Source: JACJVV01 sp047602755 (GTDB lineage Archaea > Nanobdellota > Nanobdellia > Woesearchaeales > JACJVV01). From it: a stretch of 58,158 bases of DNA. Below the pieces are notes generated by a model. That model saw only the letters and a program-made list of their open reading frames with translations, was not told the origin of the DNA and ran no database searches. Each line of letters opens with the position of its first letter. Position 1 is the first letter of the stretch. Of the stretch, positions 1 to 8,498 are shown piece by piece. Location: the NCBI GenBank assembly GCA_047602755.1, contig JBLKOM010000009.1, positions 1 to 58,158 of the forward strand, in the 5' to 3' direction. Position numbers and translations under genes: made by a program.

Positions 1-105
1 TGGTGCGATAATGGTTATTATGCTGATGTTGCTAGATTATCATGTATTCCTAAAGATGTATGTCGTTATAATTATGACGTTACAACAAGAGAATGCTTAA
101 ACTAG
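1..105 (+). CDS. C-terminal end of a Cys-rich protein (5' partial)
   Basis: Frame 1 is open from the first base to a TAG at 103-105 and gives 34 residues, including WCDNGYY, SCIPKDVC and TRECLN at the end. The close spacing of four cysteines resembles the Cys-rich exported proteins at the other end of the window (53.7-58 kb). The start and most of the gene lie outside, so function and signal peptide cannot be judged. It is not followed by a close downstream gene on the same strand. Confidence 0.55.
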   Translation, partial: WCDNGYYADVARLSCIPKDVCRYNYDVTTRECLN

Positions 106-178
106 TATATCTTAAAAAAACTAGTATATGTTAAAAAGAGTATTTTTATTTTTTACATTATTAATTGTATTATTTAAA

Positions 179-1282
179 TTATTTGTCAAATAAATTTTCT
201 GTCATTTTATTCTTAAATATTCCAAAACCAAGTTTCCATAATTTTGCTTCTTTCATTAATAATTGTACAATAAATTTACTTGGGAAATTCCTATCACTTT
301 CTGCAAGAATTTTATTATTTGTTTCTTTTTGGAATATATTTACCATATCATTTGCTTGTTTTTCACTCATAGAATTCATCATGTCCCTCATCTTAAGGCT
401 AATCCACAAATCTTTTGCAAGCTTTTTATTTATATTTTTAATAAAGGTACTCGGATCTTGTGCAAGATAATCTCCTGCAATCATTCCATAAAGAATCCCA
501 CCATAAGTTGTAGCCTTAACATGTGTTGCTGCATCGCCTAATAAATAAATATTTTCTCTTGGTGCTTTTAGTTTTTGTGATGGATTATAAAGTGGAATTA
601 GTCCAGACTGATCTTGTATAACTTTATTTCCTGCAAGTAATCTTTTATAATCTTTTTTTAATTTATTACTATTAACACCAATAACTCCAACTCTTGCAAT
701 TTTATCATCCTCAGGAACAATCCATGAAAACTCACCACAATTTAAATGAACAACAGTAACTCCGTCTTCTAAATTAGGATATTTACATCTTGCTTGATAG
801 CCCATCACAAATCTTCTGTTACCATAAATACCTGCAGATTTCGCAACTTGGCTTCTTGGTCCATCTGCCCCAACAATCATATCACTTTCATAATTTCCTT
901 TTGTAGTTTTAACAATAAATTTATTTTTAGCAATGGATTTGTAACCTAGAAATTTTTCATTAAATCGCATTTTTGCTCCGTTATCGATTGCTAATTCTCC
1001 AATGAATTGATCAAATCTTGCTCTATCAAGAACCATATTTGTTTTTTTTAAATCAACATACATACTTTCTCCATTAGGGGCAATAATTTTAAATTTCTTA
1101 ATTTTACTTATTATTAATTCTTTAGGTATATTAACAAATTGTTTTACAGAATCAGTTAGTATTCCAGTGCAAGCTATAGGGTTTCCAATTGATTTATGCT
1201 CTTCAAAAATTGTAACATCATCATGTTTTTCTTTTGAAGCATAAAAACATCCCGCAGGTCCAGCACCAATTGTTGTTATCAT
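179..1282 (-). CDS. Geranylgeranyl reductase family FAD-dependent oxidoreductase
   Basis: This is a flavoprotein of the archaeal geranylgeranyl reductase/digeranylgeranylglycerophospholipid reductase family, which saturates the isoprenoid chains of archaeal lipids. The N-terminus carries the dinucleotide-binding motif TIGAGPAG, followed by an acidic strand end near IFEEH. A second FAD motif, GDAATHVKATTYGGI, lies near residue 250. The length of 367 aa is near the family norm. I chose the ATG at 1280-1282 because it directly precedes the Rossmann strand; an upstream start would add eight unlikely residues. The exact lipid substrate cannot be read from sequence, and paralogues in the family act on other prenyl compounds. 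Confidence 0.85.
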   Translation of the reverse strand: MITTIGAGPAGCFYASKEKHDDVTIFEEHKSIGNPIACTGILTDSVKQFVNIPKELIISKIKKFKIIAPNGESMYVDLKKTNMVLDRARFDQFIGELAIDNGAKMRFNEKFLGYKSIAKNKFIVKTTKGNYESDMIVGADGPRSQVAKSAGIYGNRRFVMGYQARCKYPNLEDGVTVVHLNCGEFSWIVPEDDKIARVGVIGVNSNKLKKDYKRLLAGNKVIQDQSGLIPLYNPSQKLKAPRENIYLLGDAATHVKATTYGGILYGMIAGDYLAQDPSTFIKNINKKLAKDLWISLKMRDMMNSMSEKQANDMVNIFQKETNNKILAESDRNFPSKFIVQLLMKEAKLWKLGFGIFKNKMTENLFDK

Positions 1283-1389
1283 AATATAAATATAATAACA
1301 TTGCATTAAAAACTTTATGGAAAAAATGATTTTTAATTTATTTGTATTAATTGTTTTGAATCATTAATATGGCTTTAAAAACAAAAAAC

Positions 1390-1398
1390 TTATATACC
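1390..1398 (+). promoter_or_regulatory. TATA box of the 1421 gene
   Basis: CTTATATAC sits 23-31 nt before the ATG at 1421. This is the spacing expected for an archaeal TATA box driving a leaderless or near-leaderless transcript. Confidence 0.55.
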
Positions 1399-1420
1399 AT
1401 TAAAGAGTAGCAACTAATGT

Positions 1421-1771
1421 ATGGAAAGATATGAAGCAATTAAGCTAATTTATGATAGATTACCTGAAATTATCGAATATTTAGATGAATTAAAATCTAG
1501 ACTTGAACCAGCTTTTAATCGATATAAACTAGAAATATTTGATGTAGGGGTTAATGTTGTAGAAACTGCGACCCGAGATTCCATTGATTATGCTATAAAA
1601 GTTTATACAACAGATGAAAAAGTTAAACCTGAAAGTATTTCTGATATTGTTAAAGTAGTTGAGCCTGATTATCATGGAACAGTTAGCGTTAGTTTAAAAT
1701 CAGTACCTTATCCAACTAATTCATTACTTGGTCTTGATTTATTAAAAGATATGCATAAAATGTTTTCTTAA
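1421..1771 (+). CDS. Conserved-looking hypothetical protein, 116 aa
   Basis: I do not recognise this protein. It is a soluble acidic/basic protein without signal peptide or membrane segment. The N-terminal 35 residues look helical (MERYEAIKLIYDRLPEI, then a second helix), followed by alternating beta-like stretches (YKLEIFDVGVNVVE, SIDYAIKVYTT, GTVSVSLKSV). Codon use matches its neighbours and an archaeal TATA box precedes the ATG, so it is very likely a real gene. It ends in a T-rich tract that may terminate transcription. It stands alone between a divergent reductase gene and dph2. Confidence 0.7.
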   Translation: MERYEAIKLIYDRLPEIIEYLDELKSRLEPAFNRYKLEIFDVGVNVVETATRDSIDYAIKVYTTDEKVKPESISDIVKVVEPDYHGTVSVSLKSVPYPTNSLLGLDLLKDMHKMFS

Positions 1772-1784
1772 TATTTTTGTTTTA

Positions 1785-1816
1785 TTTATTTTTTATTCTA
1801 TTTATTTTTTATTCTT
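1785..1816 (+). repeat. Tandem 16-mer in T-rich tract, possible terminator
   Basis: Two adjacent copies of TTTATTTTTTATTCTA (15 of 16 bases identical) lie just after the stop at 1771. The T-runs on the coding strand are what archaeal RNA polymerase uses for intrinsic termination, so this is probably the terminator of the 1421 gene. Confidence 0.45.
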
Positions 1817-1888
1817 TAATATTATACTAATCTTATTTTTTTAACTAATTTAATAACATTTATATATCAATATTAAACCATCATATTC

Positions 1889-2155
1889 ATGAATTACGAC
1901 TTAGAATTAGATAAACTAAAAAAAGCAATAGTTGATAATGGTTATAAAACTATAGTTCTTCAATTTCCTGACGGGTTAAAACCATTTGCTGATAAAGTAT
2001 ATGATGAATTAACAGATATGGGAGTTCAGCCAATTATTTGGTTTGGTAGTTGTTTTGGGGCATGTGATATTCCATTAGGATTAAATCAATTAAAAACTGA
2101 TTTATTTGTTCAATGGGGACATAATGTTTTCAATAGAGTAGAGGGTTGGGAATAA
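1889..2155 (+). CDS. dph2: Diphthamide synthase Dph2, N-terminal part of a split gene
   Basis: Dph2 is the 4Fe-4S non-canonical radical SAM enzyme that transfers 3-amino-3-carboxypropyl from SAM to a histidine of elongation factor 2. This 88-residue product matches domain 1: QFPDGLKPFADKV near residue 25, then WFGSCFGACD with the first cluster cysteine at C59, then a GH motif near residue 78. The reading frame ends in TAA at 2153-2155, and the rest of the protein continues one frame over, from an ATG one nucleotide later. A TATA-like ATTTATATAT precedes the start by about 30 nt. It is unlikely to work alone because the other two cluster cysteines are in the next frame. Confidence 0.85.
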   Translation: MNYDLELDKLKKAIVDNGYKTIVLQFPDGLKPFADKVYDELTDMGVQPIIWFGSCFGACDIPLGLNQLKTDLFVQWGHNVFNRVEGWE

Positions 2156-2156
2156 A

Positions 2157-2897
2157 ATGAGAAGCCTACTTATTGATGCAAAATATACTAAAAAAGTAGT
2201 GATTAATGAGGATACTCTTAATGAATTAAAAAAACATAAACGTATTGCTCTTTATGCTGCTGTACAATTTATACATTTACTACCAGATATACGAAAACAA
2301 TTAGAATCTTTGCATGGTGTTGAAGTTGTTACTTCAAAACCTGATAGAACAGATGCAAATTATCAAATTTTAGGATGCAATTGTCATTGGAAAAATTATA
2401 ATTTTAAAGAAGACATTGATGCTTTTTTTTATGTTGGTGATGGTTATTTCCATCCATTAGCTATGGCTTTAGCACAACGAGATCTTGATTTATATAAACC
2501 AGTTATTATTTATGATCCGAAAGATGACAAGAAAATTTTAATTGATTTAGAAAGAATAGCACCCATCTTTAAACGTTATCGCGCAAGTCTTATGAAATTT
2601 AAGAATATTGAAAAGGTTGGTGTTTTCGTAACGACAAAACCAGGTCAACAGCAATATCGTATGAGTCTTGCACTAAAAGAAAAGTATCCTGATAAGAAAT
2701 TTTATTATTTTGCTGGTGATAATTTTGATTATAATAAAACTCAAGATTATCCTTTCATAAAATTTTGGATAAATACTGCATGTCCTAGAATTGGGTTAGA
2801 TGATCAGGTAAATTATGATGTAGATACTATTAATCTAATGGATGCTTTTACTGTTGATAGTATTTTATCAAAAGATAGTATTTTTACAAGATTGTAA
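2157..2897 (+). CDS. dph2: Diphthamide synthase Dph2, C-terminal part of a split gene
   Basis: This carries domains 2 and 3 of Dph2. The second cluster cysteine lies in ILGCNCHW (C74 here) and the third in NTACPRIGLDD (C209). A glycine-rich YVGDGYFHPLA lies near residue 92. If the upstream 88 residues plus one codon are prepended, the second cysteine falls at about position 163, where I recall it in the Pyrococcus enzyme, so essentially no residues are missing at the break. This indicates a frame disruption inside one gene rather than two ancient separate subunits. No ribosome-binding site is evident before the ATG at 2157. It could be a real split (two-chain) enzyme, a programmed frameshift, a mutation or an assembly error. 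Confidence 0.85.
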   Translation: MRSLLIDAKYTKKVVINEDTLNELKKHKRIALYAAVQFIHLLPDIRKQLESLHGVEVVTSKPDRTDANYQILGCNCHWKNYNFKEDIDAFFYVGDGYFHPLAMALAQRDLDLYKPVIIYDPKDDKKILIDLERIAPIFKRYRASLMKFKNIEKVGVFVTTKPGQQQYRMSLALKEKYPDKKFYYFAGDNFDYNKTQDYPFIKFWINTACPRIGLDDQVNYDVDTINLMDAFTVDSILSKDSIFTRL

Positions 2898-2955
2898 TTA
2901 ATCTTTAAATCATTATTTATTATATCTTCTGCTTTATATCTTATAAATTATATAT

Positions 2956-3945
2956 ATGTTTTTAAAACAATATAATTATGATTATCATATGAATGAAAAC
3001 TTCGATGAAATCTCAGATAGAGATAATGAAACACTATCTGTTACAGACTCTATTAAATCTCAGCATGGTTTCTTGGCAAAATTATTCCCGCATATATATG
3101 TAAATAAACTTGAACAAAAAGTATTAGAATTAGAAAGACATGCAAAAGAGGCATCAAAACGTGCAGAAAATGAACACAATGATTTAGAAACATATAAAAC
3201 AGAAAATCAAGACTTACGCGATAAATTATCTTCAGCATCTATTGAATTACGAGATGCATACTCCAATATACGAACACTTCAAAGTAAAATTTCAGGAATG
3301 AGTGATATGCTCCAGCACCTTGAAGTACCATATTTAGAAATAGATAATAATGGTATAGTTAAATTAATCAATCATCAAGTTGAAGATTTATTTGGCTTTC
3401 AAGAGAGTGAAATTCTTGGAAAACATATAACATCATATCTTGCAGATGAGTCAAGTACTACTTTTCTATCTTTAATCCCAACAATGATGGATATGCAATA
3501 TGAAGGAGCATCTCACAAAGCTACACTTAAGACTTCTAAAGGAACAAAATCAATGGTTCTAAGATTTAAATATGTTGCAGATGATAACGGAAAATATATG
3601 GGAACAGTTGTTTTCTTTGAAGAAAAAGCTAGATTTACTCGATGGAAAAGTTTATGGAAAAATGAATATCATGAATCTCTCCCGGAAAATGCTGATGATA
3701 GTTATAAACAAATTCGTTTTGGACATTTAATAGCTAATATAATAGTTGAAGATGTTGCAACTGTCTATTTGGATATGAAAAAAACCAGAGAAATTTCTGA
3801 TACTGTAATTGATTCTATTATGTACATAGCAGATAGAAGGCCACAGCCGGAGGTATATATACAAAATCCATCCGATGAAATAAGAGCAAAATTAATTGAA
3901 AAAGGCTTTAATAAAGATCATTTTGAACCATCACATGTTGAATGA
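2956..3945 (+). CDS. PAS-domain protein with N-terminal coiled coil
   Basis: After a short acidic N-terminus, residues about 50-120 form a charged heptad-like coiled coil (KLEQKVLELERHAKEA onward). A PAS-type sensor domain follows at about 118-225, with YLEIDNNGIVKLINHQVEDL and EILGKHITSYL being typical PAS strands and helices. The C-terminal 100 residues are a predicted alpha/beta tail without a recognisable kinase, HTH or GGDEF output domain. It is therefore a cytoplasmic sensor or scaffold of unknown ligand. An alternative start is M12 at 2989. A TATA-like CTTTATATC lies about 24 nt before 2956, which favours the first ATG. It converges on the apbE gene, with 1 nt between the two coding ends. 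Confidence 0.75.
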   Translation: MFLKQYNYDYHMNENFDEISDRDNETLSVTDSIKSQHGFLAKLFPHIYVNKLEQKVLELERHAKEASKRAENEHNDLETYKTENQDLRDKLSSASIELRDAYSNIRTLQSKISGMSDMLQHLEVPYLEIDNNGIVKLINHQVEDLFGFQESEILGKHITSYLADESSTTFLSLIPTMMDMQYEGASHKATLKTSKGTKSMVLRFKYVADDNGKYMGTVVFFEEKARFTRWKSLWKNEYHESLPENADDSYKQIRFGHLIANIIVEDVATVYLDMKKTREISDTVIDSIMYIADRRPQPEVYIQNPSDEIRAKLIEKGFNKDHFEPSHVE

Positions 3946-3946
3946 T

Positions 3947-5011
3947 TTATTTAATATTATTTACTTTTATTATTTCTCTATCATTTGTTATAATTATTCC
4001 TGTTACATTATTTTTTTCAATGAATTTAATTCCTTGATTTTTTCCTAAAACAAAAACTGCCGTTGCAATTGCATCTATATCCATGGTATTACTACCAATT
4101 ATGGTAACTGAAATTAATTCTGTTGCACTATCTCCTGTTCTTGGATCAACTATGTGATGATATCTTTTGTCAGGATCAAAATATCTTTCATAATCACCAG
4201 ATGTAACAATACTCTGATTTTTTAATTCAATTATCTCAATATAATTATTTCGATTTCTAGGATCTGACAATGCAATACTCCATGGTTCTCCATTAGGTTT
4301 TTCCCCAATTGCACGAATATCTCCTCCTGCATTTATTAGAGCATTTTTAATATCATAACTAATTAATACATCAGCCACTTTATCAACTATGTAACCTTTT
4401 GCAATTCCTCCTAGTGTTATTTTTTGGTTATTACCTATTACAATCGTTCTTTCTGAAATAGTTATTCTTGAGTAATCTACTTTTTTTAAAACATCATCTA
4501 TTTCATCTCTAGTAGGTGGTCCACCTTCCGCAAATTTTTCTCTGAATAAATCAAGAATTGGTTGAACTGTTATATCAAATGCACCATTACTCATGTTTGC
4601 ATAGTATAATGATTTTATAATATTAAATTTAATATCTTCTGAGATATTCTCTATGATTTTTTCTTTATTTAATATACTAACTTCACTATTATCTTTATAG
4701 TTGCTTAAAAGATTATCAATTCTTATAACTTCATCAAATGCAGATATTAAGGCTGTTTCTAATTTATCTTTTTCACTATGATATGCATTTATAGTTACTA
4801 TGGTTCCAAGTTTATCTCTAGATTCTATTACTTGATAGAGCCCATATTCTGGAATAAAACTATAATTTTGATTATCATTAATTTTACTTTCTGAAACAAA
4901 CGGATTATAATTGTTATTATTACTACATGATGCAAGTAATAATATAATCAAAGGAGATAAAAGTAATAAGTTATAATTTACCTTATATCGTAATAATTTG
5001 TTGTATTTCAT
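3947..5011 (-). CDS. apbE: ApbE-family FAD:protein FMN transferase, lipoprotein
   Basis: ApbE attaches FMN through a phosphoester to Thr/Ser of [S/T]GAT-like motifs in RnfG/RnfD and NqrB/NqrC. This 354-aa protein has a hydrophobic N-terminus ending in the lipobox LLASC (C29), so it is anchored outside the membrane. Family motifs are visible: LGTIVTINAY, LSNYKDNSEVSILN, GGIAKGYIVDK, INAGGDIRAIG, DPRTGD, and the metal-binding Asp in MDIDAIATA. The rnfCDGEAB cluster starts 2.1 kb away on the other strand, so the Rnf subunits are the obvious substrates. Lipidated ApbE is usual in bacteria. It is noteworthy in an archaeon, and the anchor chemistry is uncertain. Confidence 0.92.
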   Translation of the reverse strand: MKYNKLLRYKVNYNLLLLSPLIILLLASCSNNNNYNPFVSESKINDNQNYSFIPEYGLYQVIESRDKLGTIVTINAYHSEKDKLETALISAFDEVIRIDNLLSNYKDNSEVSILNKEKIIENISEDIKFNIIKSLYYANMSNGAFDITVQPILDLFREKFAEGGPPTRDEIDDVLKKVDYSRITISERTIVIGNNQKITLGGIAKGYIVDKVADVLISYDIKNALINAGGDIRAIGEKPNGEPWSIALSDPRNRNNYIEIIELKNQSIVTSGDYERYFDPDKRYHHIVDPRTGDSATELISVTIIGSNTMDIDAIATAVFVLGKNQGIKFIEKNNVTGIIITNDREIIKVNNIK

Positions 5012-5217
5012 TAGTATTCATTAATTTTATAATTTTTATTAGATGTTAATATTAAATACTTTTCTAATATTCTTTTAATTATATAAGATTAGCTCATTCT
5101 TACTAATTGATAAATTATAGATCAGGTATCTATACGCAGTATTTATATAATTAAATAACAATGATGCTATAATTATTAAGAAACTAATCTTTAAAAAAGG
5201 CATATAAAGAGCAAATA

Positions 5218-5233
5218 GTATCTAAATAGATAC
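5218..5233. promoter_or_regulatory. Inverted repeat upstream of the 5282 gene
   Basis: GTATCTAAATAGATAC is a perfect 7-bp inverted repeat with a 2-nt centre, placed 18 nt upstream of the TATA box at 5252. The half-site GTATCTA recurs at 5126 in the same 270-nt region between apbE and the secreted-protein gene. It could be a regulator-binding site; no regulator can be assigned. Confidence 0.35.
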
Positions 5234-5251
5234 TTAATTTATTTCATAAGG

Positions 5252-5260
5252 CTTATAAAT
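5252..5260 (+). promoter_or_regulatory. TATA box of the secreted-protein gene
   Basis: CTTATAAAT lies 22-30 nt before the ATG at 5282, as expected for a leaderless archaeal transcript. Confidence 0.55.
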
Positions 5261-5281
5261 TATTCATATATTTTAATCACT

Positions 5282-6922
5282 ATGAAATCAAAAAAATACA
5301 TATTTTTCCTATTTTTAGCTTCACTTTTGTTAATGCTTTCTATAACTGCATATGCACAAGTTGATGCTAGATCAGAAAGGAATATACAAGAAAACATTTC
5401 ACAACAAGATAGGCTTGTTGGTTCAGAAACTACTAGAACAGCAGATAATGAAACACAAATGACTGCAACAATAACAGAAACAAATCAAACAGTGGTAACA
5501 AGAACAAATGCTACAAGAGAAAGAGTAGCAGAAAGAGATACATCAGATTATGACAGGTTACCTGTTGCAGCTGATAGTTCTGATAATAAAACTACCAGAA
5601 CAGGAAGAAATCCACAGACAGGTAAAGAAATAAAAATAGCAGCAGGTAGAGGAGAAATTCCTTCATTTACTGAAGCTCGAGCAAAAATACTAATCAATGA
5701 TAATGTATATTATGCCGATTCTAGAATTAGTAGTTTAGAACTACTAGATGGAGCATCAGGATCACAATATAGATGTGGTGTTTCAGATAAAGATGTGGTT
5801 GTTTGTCAAGTGACTCCTTCTGATGGAACTACTAGCAGAGGAAATATTGATTCTGAACTTTATTGTTGGGGAAAAGGGGAGCTTCGAGAATGTTCTAATG
5901 AAGAAATAGTTCCTGTTGCAGAATGTCGTGGTTTAGGTAGAATGAAGTGCAGTGATGTTACTTTAGAAAGAGCTTCTGGATCAGAAGAAATAGAAATTCT
6001 TTCATGGAGTTGGGGTAGCGCACGAAGTTCTTCACAAACTGATGCTGACGATGATAGAATTGAATTAAGTTATGTTTGGACAATAAGTGGGGAATCAGGT
6101 AACTCTTCAGATAGACCAACAGAAAGTATTAGCCTTAATTTTGGAAAAATAAAAATAGAGTATTCAACAGATAATAATAACAATAATAATTCAATTGGAA
6201 CTATTGAAGTTGAATTGCCTGCAATGAGAGTTGCTAAAGATTCTCTAATTTTTACAACTGTATTATTAGGTAATCGGGCTGTAAAAGATAATAATCAATA
6301 TTGTGGAACAACTAATCATTTACTTAACGGCGGAGATTGTAATGATGAAGATGTATCAAGACCTCCTGAGAGGGTAGCAGATAGAAGTAATATCTCTGAT
6401 AGGTATCCTGATTCTGATGCAGATGGTTTTCCTGATGATCTTGATATTGATTTTGATGGTGACGGAATACCTTCACAAGCTGCTATAGATAGAAGAGATA
6501 GAGCTTCACCAGCACTAGCAAGAAATATAACATCAGGAATTAGTCCAAGAAATCTTTCTGAAGAAGAAAGAAACCGTGTAAGAGAATACCTTTCAACTCT
6601 TGATAATATTAGAGGAGAAGATTTTGGTTTAGCTGTTGCATATGTTGCAAGCAGAAACGAACGCGTTCGTGAAATCAGATATGATAATTCAACACGTAGA
6701 GTAAATGTTAAATATGACGATGATGTTCGTTTTTTAGGATTTATTCCTATGCGAGCAAGAACAGTTTCTACTCTTGATGAAGATGGAAATATAGAAACAA
6801 GACGACCTTGGTGGTCATTCTTAGCACGAAAAACATCTGACACTAGTTGGCTAAATCCTGAAAGTATTCCAGACTATCTTGATCCAGATGATGATGGAGA
6901 TGGAATTCCAACAGCTGAATAA
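5282..6922 (+). CDS. Secreted protein with thrombospondin type 3-like Ca-binding repeats
   Basis: A signal peptide covers residues 1-25 (hydrophobic core then AYAQ). A Ser/Thr/Arg-rich stretch to about 130 and a beta-rich middle with six scattered cysteines follow. Two acidic repeats of the TSP3/calcium-binding kind appear: DSDADGFPDDLDIDFDGDG near residue 378 and PDYLDPDDDGDGIP at the C-terminus. It is probably a surface or secreted structural/adhesive protein that binds calcium. No enzymatic motif is visible. The reading frame stops with TAA at 6920-6922, but the same frame continues with an acidic 19-codon tail, so the true C-terminus may lie at 6982. It stands alone with its own promoter. 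Confidence 0.75.
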   Translation: MKSKKYIFFLFLASLLLMLSITAYAQVDARSERNIQENISQQDRLVGSETTRTADNETQMTATITETNQTVVTRTNATRERVAERDTSDYDRLPVAADSSDNKTTRTGRNPQTGKEIKIAAGRGEIPSFTEARAKILINDNVYYADSRISSLELLDGASGSQYRCGVSDKDVVVCQVTPSDGTTSRGNIDSELYCWGKGELRECSNEEIVPVAECRGLGRMKCSDVTLERASGSEEIEILSWSWGSARSSSQTDADDDRIELSYVWTISGESGNSSDRPTESISLNFGKIKIEYSTDNNNNNNSIGTIEVELPAMRVAKDSLIFTTVLLGNRAVKDNNQYCGTTNHLLNGGDCNDEDVSRPPERVADRSNISDRYPDSDADGFPDDLDIDFDGDGIPSQAAIDRRDRASPALARNITSGISPRNLSEEERNRVREYLSTLDNIRGEDFGLAVAYVASRNERVREIRYDNSTRRVNVKYDDDVRFLGFIPMRARTVSTLDEDGNIETRRPWWSFLARKTSDTSWLNPESIPDYLDPDDDGDGIPTAE

Positions 6923-6982
6923 GATGGAGAAATCATTAAAGAAATAGAAGCAATGGAATGGATGGAAGGAAATGCTAGATAA
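6923..6982 (+). other. In-frame 19-codon extension after a TAA stop
   Basis: Directly after the TAA, the same frame reads DGEIIKEIEAMEWMEGNAR and then TAA. The composition resembles a natural C-terminal helix following the Ca-binding repeat. It may be the original end of the gene, cut by a CAA-to-TAA or GAA-to-TAA change, or simply chance coding after the stop. Confidence 0.35.
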
Positions 6983-7074
6983 ATTATTTTTGTTTTTCTC
7001 TTTTATTTTTTATATATATTATTCTCTTTATTTTATCGTCTACATATTAATCTAATTTCATATGTTTCGGTAAT

Positions 7075-7083
7075 GTTTATAAA
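7075..7083 (+). promoter_or_regulatory. TATA box of the rnf operon
   Basis: GTTTATAAA lies 22-30 nt before the ATG of rnfC, which is the first gene of the cluster. Confidence 0.55.
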
Positions 7084-7104
7084 AACAATTCTCTAATCAT
7101 ATAT

Positions 7105-8442
7105 ATGGTTTTTTTAAGAATGTTTAAACAAGGGTTTAATGGAGGAATACATCCAAATTATTCTAAAATTACTTCTAGACAAAAAATTATTGATGCAAAA
7201 TTACCTGCAAAAGTAGTATTGCCTTTATCACAACATATTGGAAAAGTTTGTAAACCCATAGTTAGTATTGGTGAGTATGTAAAAACTGGCCAAAAAATTG
7301 CAGACTCAGATGAATTTATGTCTGTACCAATACATTCTTCAATATCGGGGACAGTAAAGTCTATTGAGAACTATCAGCATCCAGTTACAGGTAAAATGAC
7401 ATTATCAGTAATAATTGAATCAGATGGCAAAGATGTTAAGCAAAAAAATAAAAAAAGAGATTGGAGTTCTATTAGTTCACAAGATTTAAAGAAGATAATT
7501 AAAGATTCTGGTATAGTTGGTTTAGGTGGTGCAGGTTTTCCAACACATGTTAAATTAGAAGTAAGAAAAGATAAATTAGTTGATACAGTTTTAATAAATG
7601 GAGCAGAATGTGAACCTTATATTACAGCTGATCATCGTTTAATGTTAGAAAAGCCAGATGAACTTATTATAGGTATAAAAATAATTCAAAAAATTCTTGG
7701 TGTTAATAATGTATTTATTGGGATTGAAGATAACAAAGTAGATGCAATAAAGATATTACAAAAAAGAATATATGATCAAAAAGAAAATTCAATAAAAGTA
7801 ATTAAACTTCCTTCAAAATATCCTCAAGGTGCTGAAAAAACTTTAATCTATTCAATTCTTAAAAGAAAAGTACCTACAGGTGGATTACCTATTGATGTTG
7901 GAGTTGAAGTACAAAATGTTGGAACAACTATTGCTATTTATGAAGCAGTTTGTGAATCAAAACCATTATATGAGAAAGTTTTAACAGTCACGGGAAAAGT
8001 TAATTCCCCTAAGAATCTTAGAATCAGAGTCGGAACTATGATTACTGAATTAATAGAGCAAGTTGATGGTTATAATGGTATTCCTAAAAAGTTGATAAAT
8101 GGTGGTCCCTTAATGGGATTTACATTACCAACAGATGAATTGCCGATAATTAAATCTACTAATAGTATTGTAGTCTTAAATCATAATGATATACAAGAAA
8201 GAAAACCTATTGAATGTATTCGTTGCGGAAAATGTTTAGAAGTTTGTCCACTAAATCTTAATCCTGCTTTAATTGTAAAATATGCTGAAATGAATAAAAT
8301 TGAATTATCTAAACAAATGCATGCTATGGATTGTTATGAGTGTGGTTGTTGTTCATATATCTGTCCAAGTAAAATTCAACTTGTTCATTTGATACGCTAT
8401 GCAAAATCAAAAATCAAAAATCAAAAATTAAAAAATAAATAA
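7105..8442 (+). CDS. rnfC: Rnf complex subunit RnfC (NADH-binding, 2x4Fe-4S)
   Basis: RnfC is the peripheral subunit of the Rnf ferredoxin:NAD+ oxidoreductase and exchanges electrons with NAD(H). FNGGIHP starts the N-terminal domain. The SIGEYVKTGQKIADSDEFMSVPIHSSISG stretch is the lipoyl-like sandwich. GLGGAGFPTHVKL near residue 140 is the NADH/FMN-binding loop shared with NuoF. Two ferredoxin clusters follow: CIRCGKCLEVCP near 370-381 and CYECGCCSYICP near 411-422. At 445 aa it is the compact form without the long proteobacterial C-terminal repeats. The start may be the first ATG or M6 at 7120. It leads the C-D-G-E-A-B operon. Confidence 0.95.
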   Translation: MVFLRMFKQGFNGGIHPNYSKITSRQKIIDAKLPAKVVLPLSQHIGKVCKPIVSIGEYVKTGQKIADSDEFMSVPIHSSISGTVKSIENYQHPVTGKMTLSVIIESDGKDVKQKNKKRDWSSISSQDLKKIIKDSGIVGLGGAGFPTHVKLEVRKDKLVDTVLINGAECEPYITADHRLMLEKPDELIIGIKIIQKILGVNNVFIGIEDNKVDAIKILQKRIYDQKENSIKVIKLPSKYPQGAEKTLIYSILKRKVPTGGLPIDVGVEVQNVGTTIAIYEAVCESKPLYEKVLTVTGKVNSPKNLRIRVGTMITELIEQVDGYNGIPKKLINGGPLMGFTLPTDELPIIKSTNSIVVLNHNDIQERKPIECIRCGKCLEVCPLNLNPALIVKYAEMNKIELSKQMHAMDCYECGCCSYICPSKIQLVHLIRYAKSKIKNQKLKNK

Positions 8443-8498
8443 AAAAACTTAGATGTGTGATTAATAAAAAATAGTAATTCAAATGAATATTAAATAAA

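Noticed and set aside
165..541. Two plus-strand ORFs near the left end
   Set aside because: Both lie within the geranylgeranyl reductase on the opposite strand and have Phe/Ile-rich shadow composition.
6316..6843. 175-residue antisense ORF over the Ca-repeat protein
   Set aside because: It mirrors the coding strand's biased Ser/Arg/Asp codons and has no start signal; the sense gene with its signal peptide is convincing.
6920..6922. TAA as a recoded sense codon in this genome
   Set aside because: Many intact genes here (e.g. rnf, pth2, htpX) end normally with TAA, so no general reassignment.
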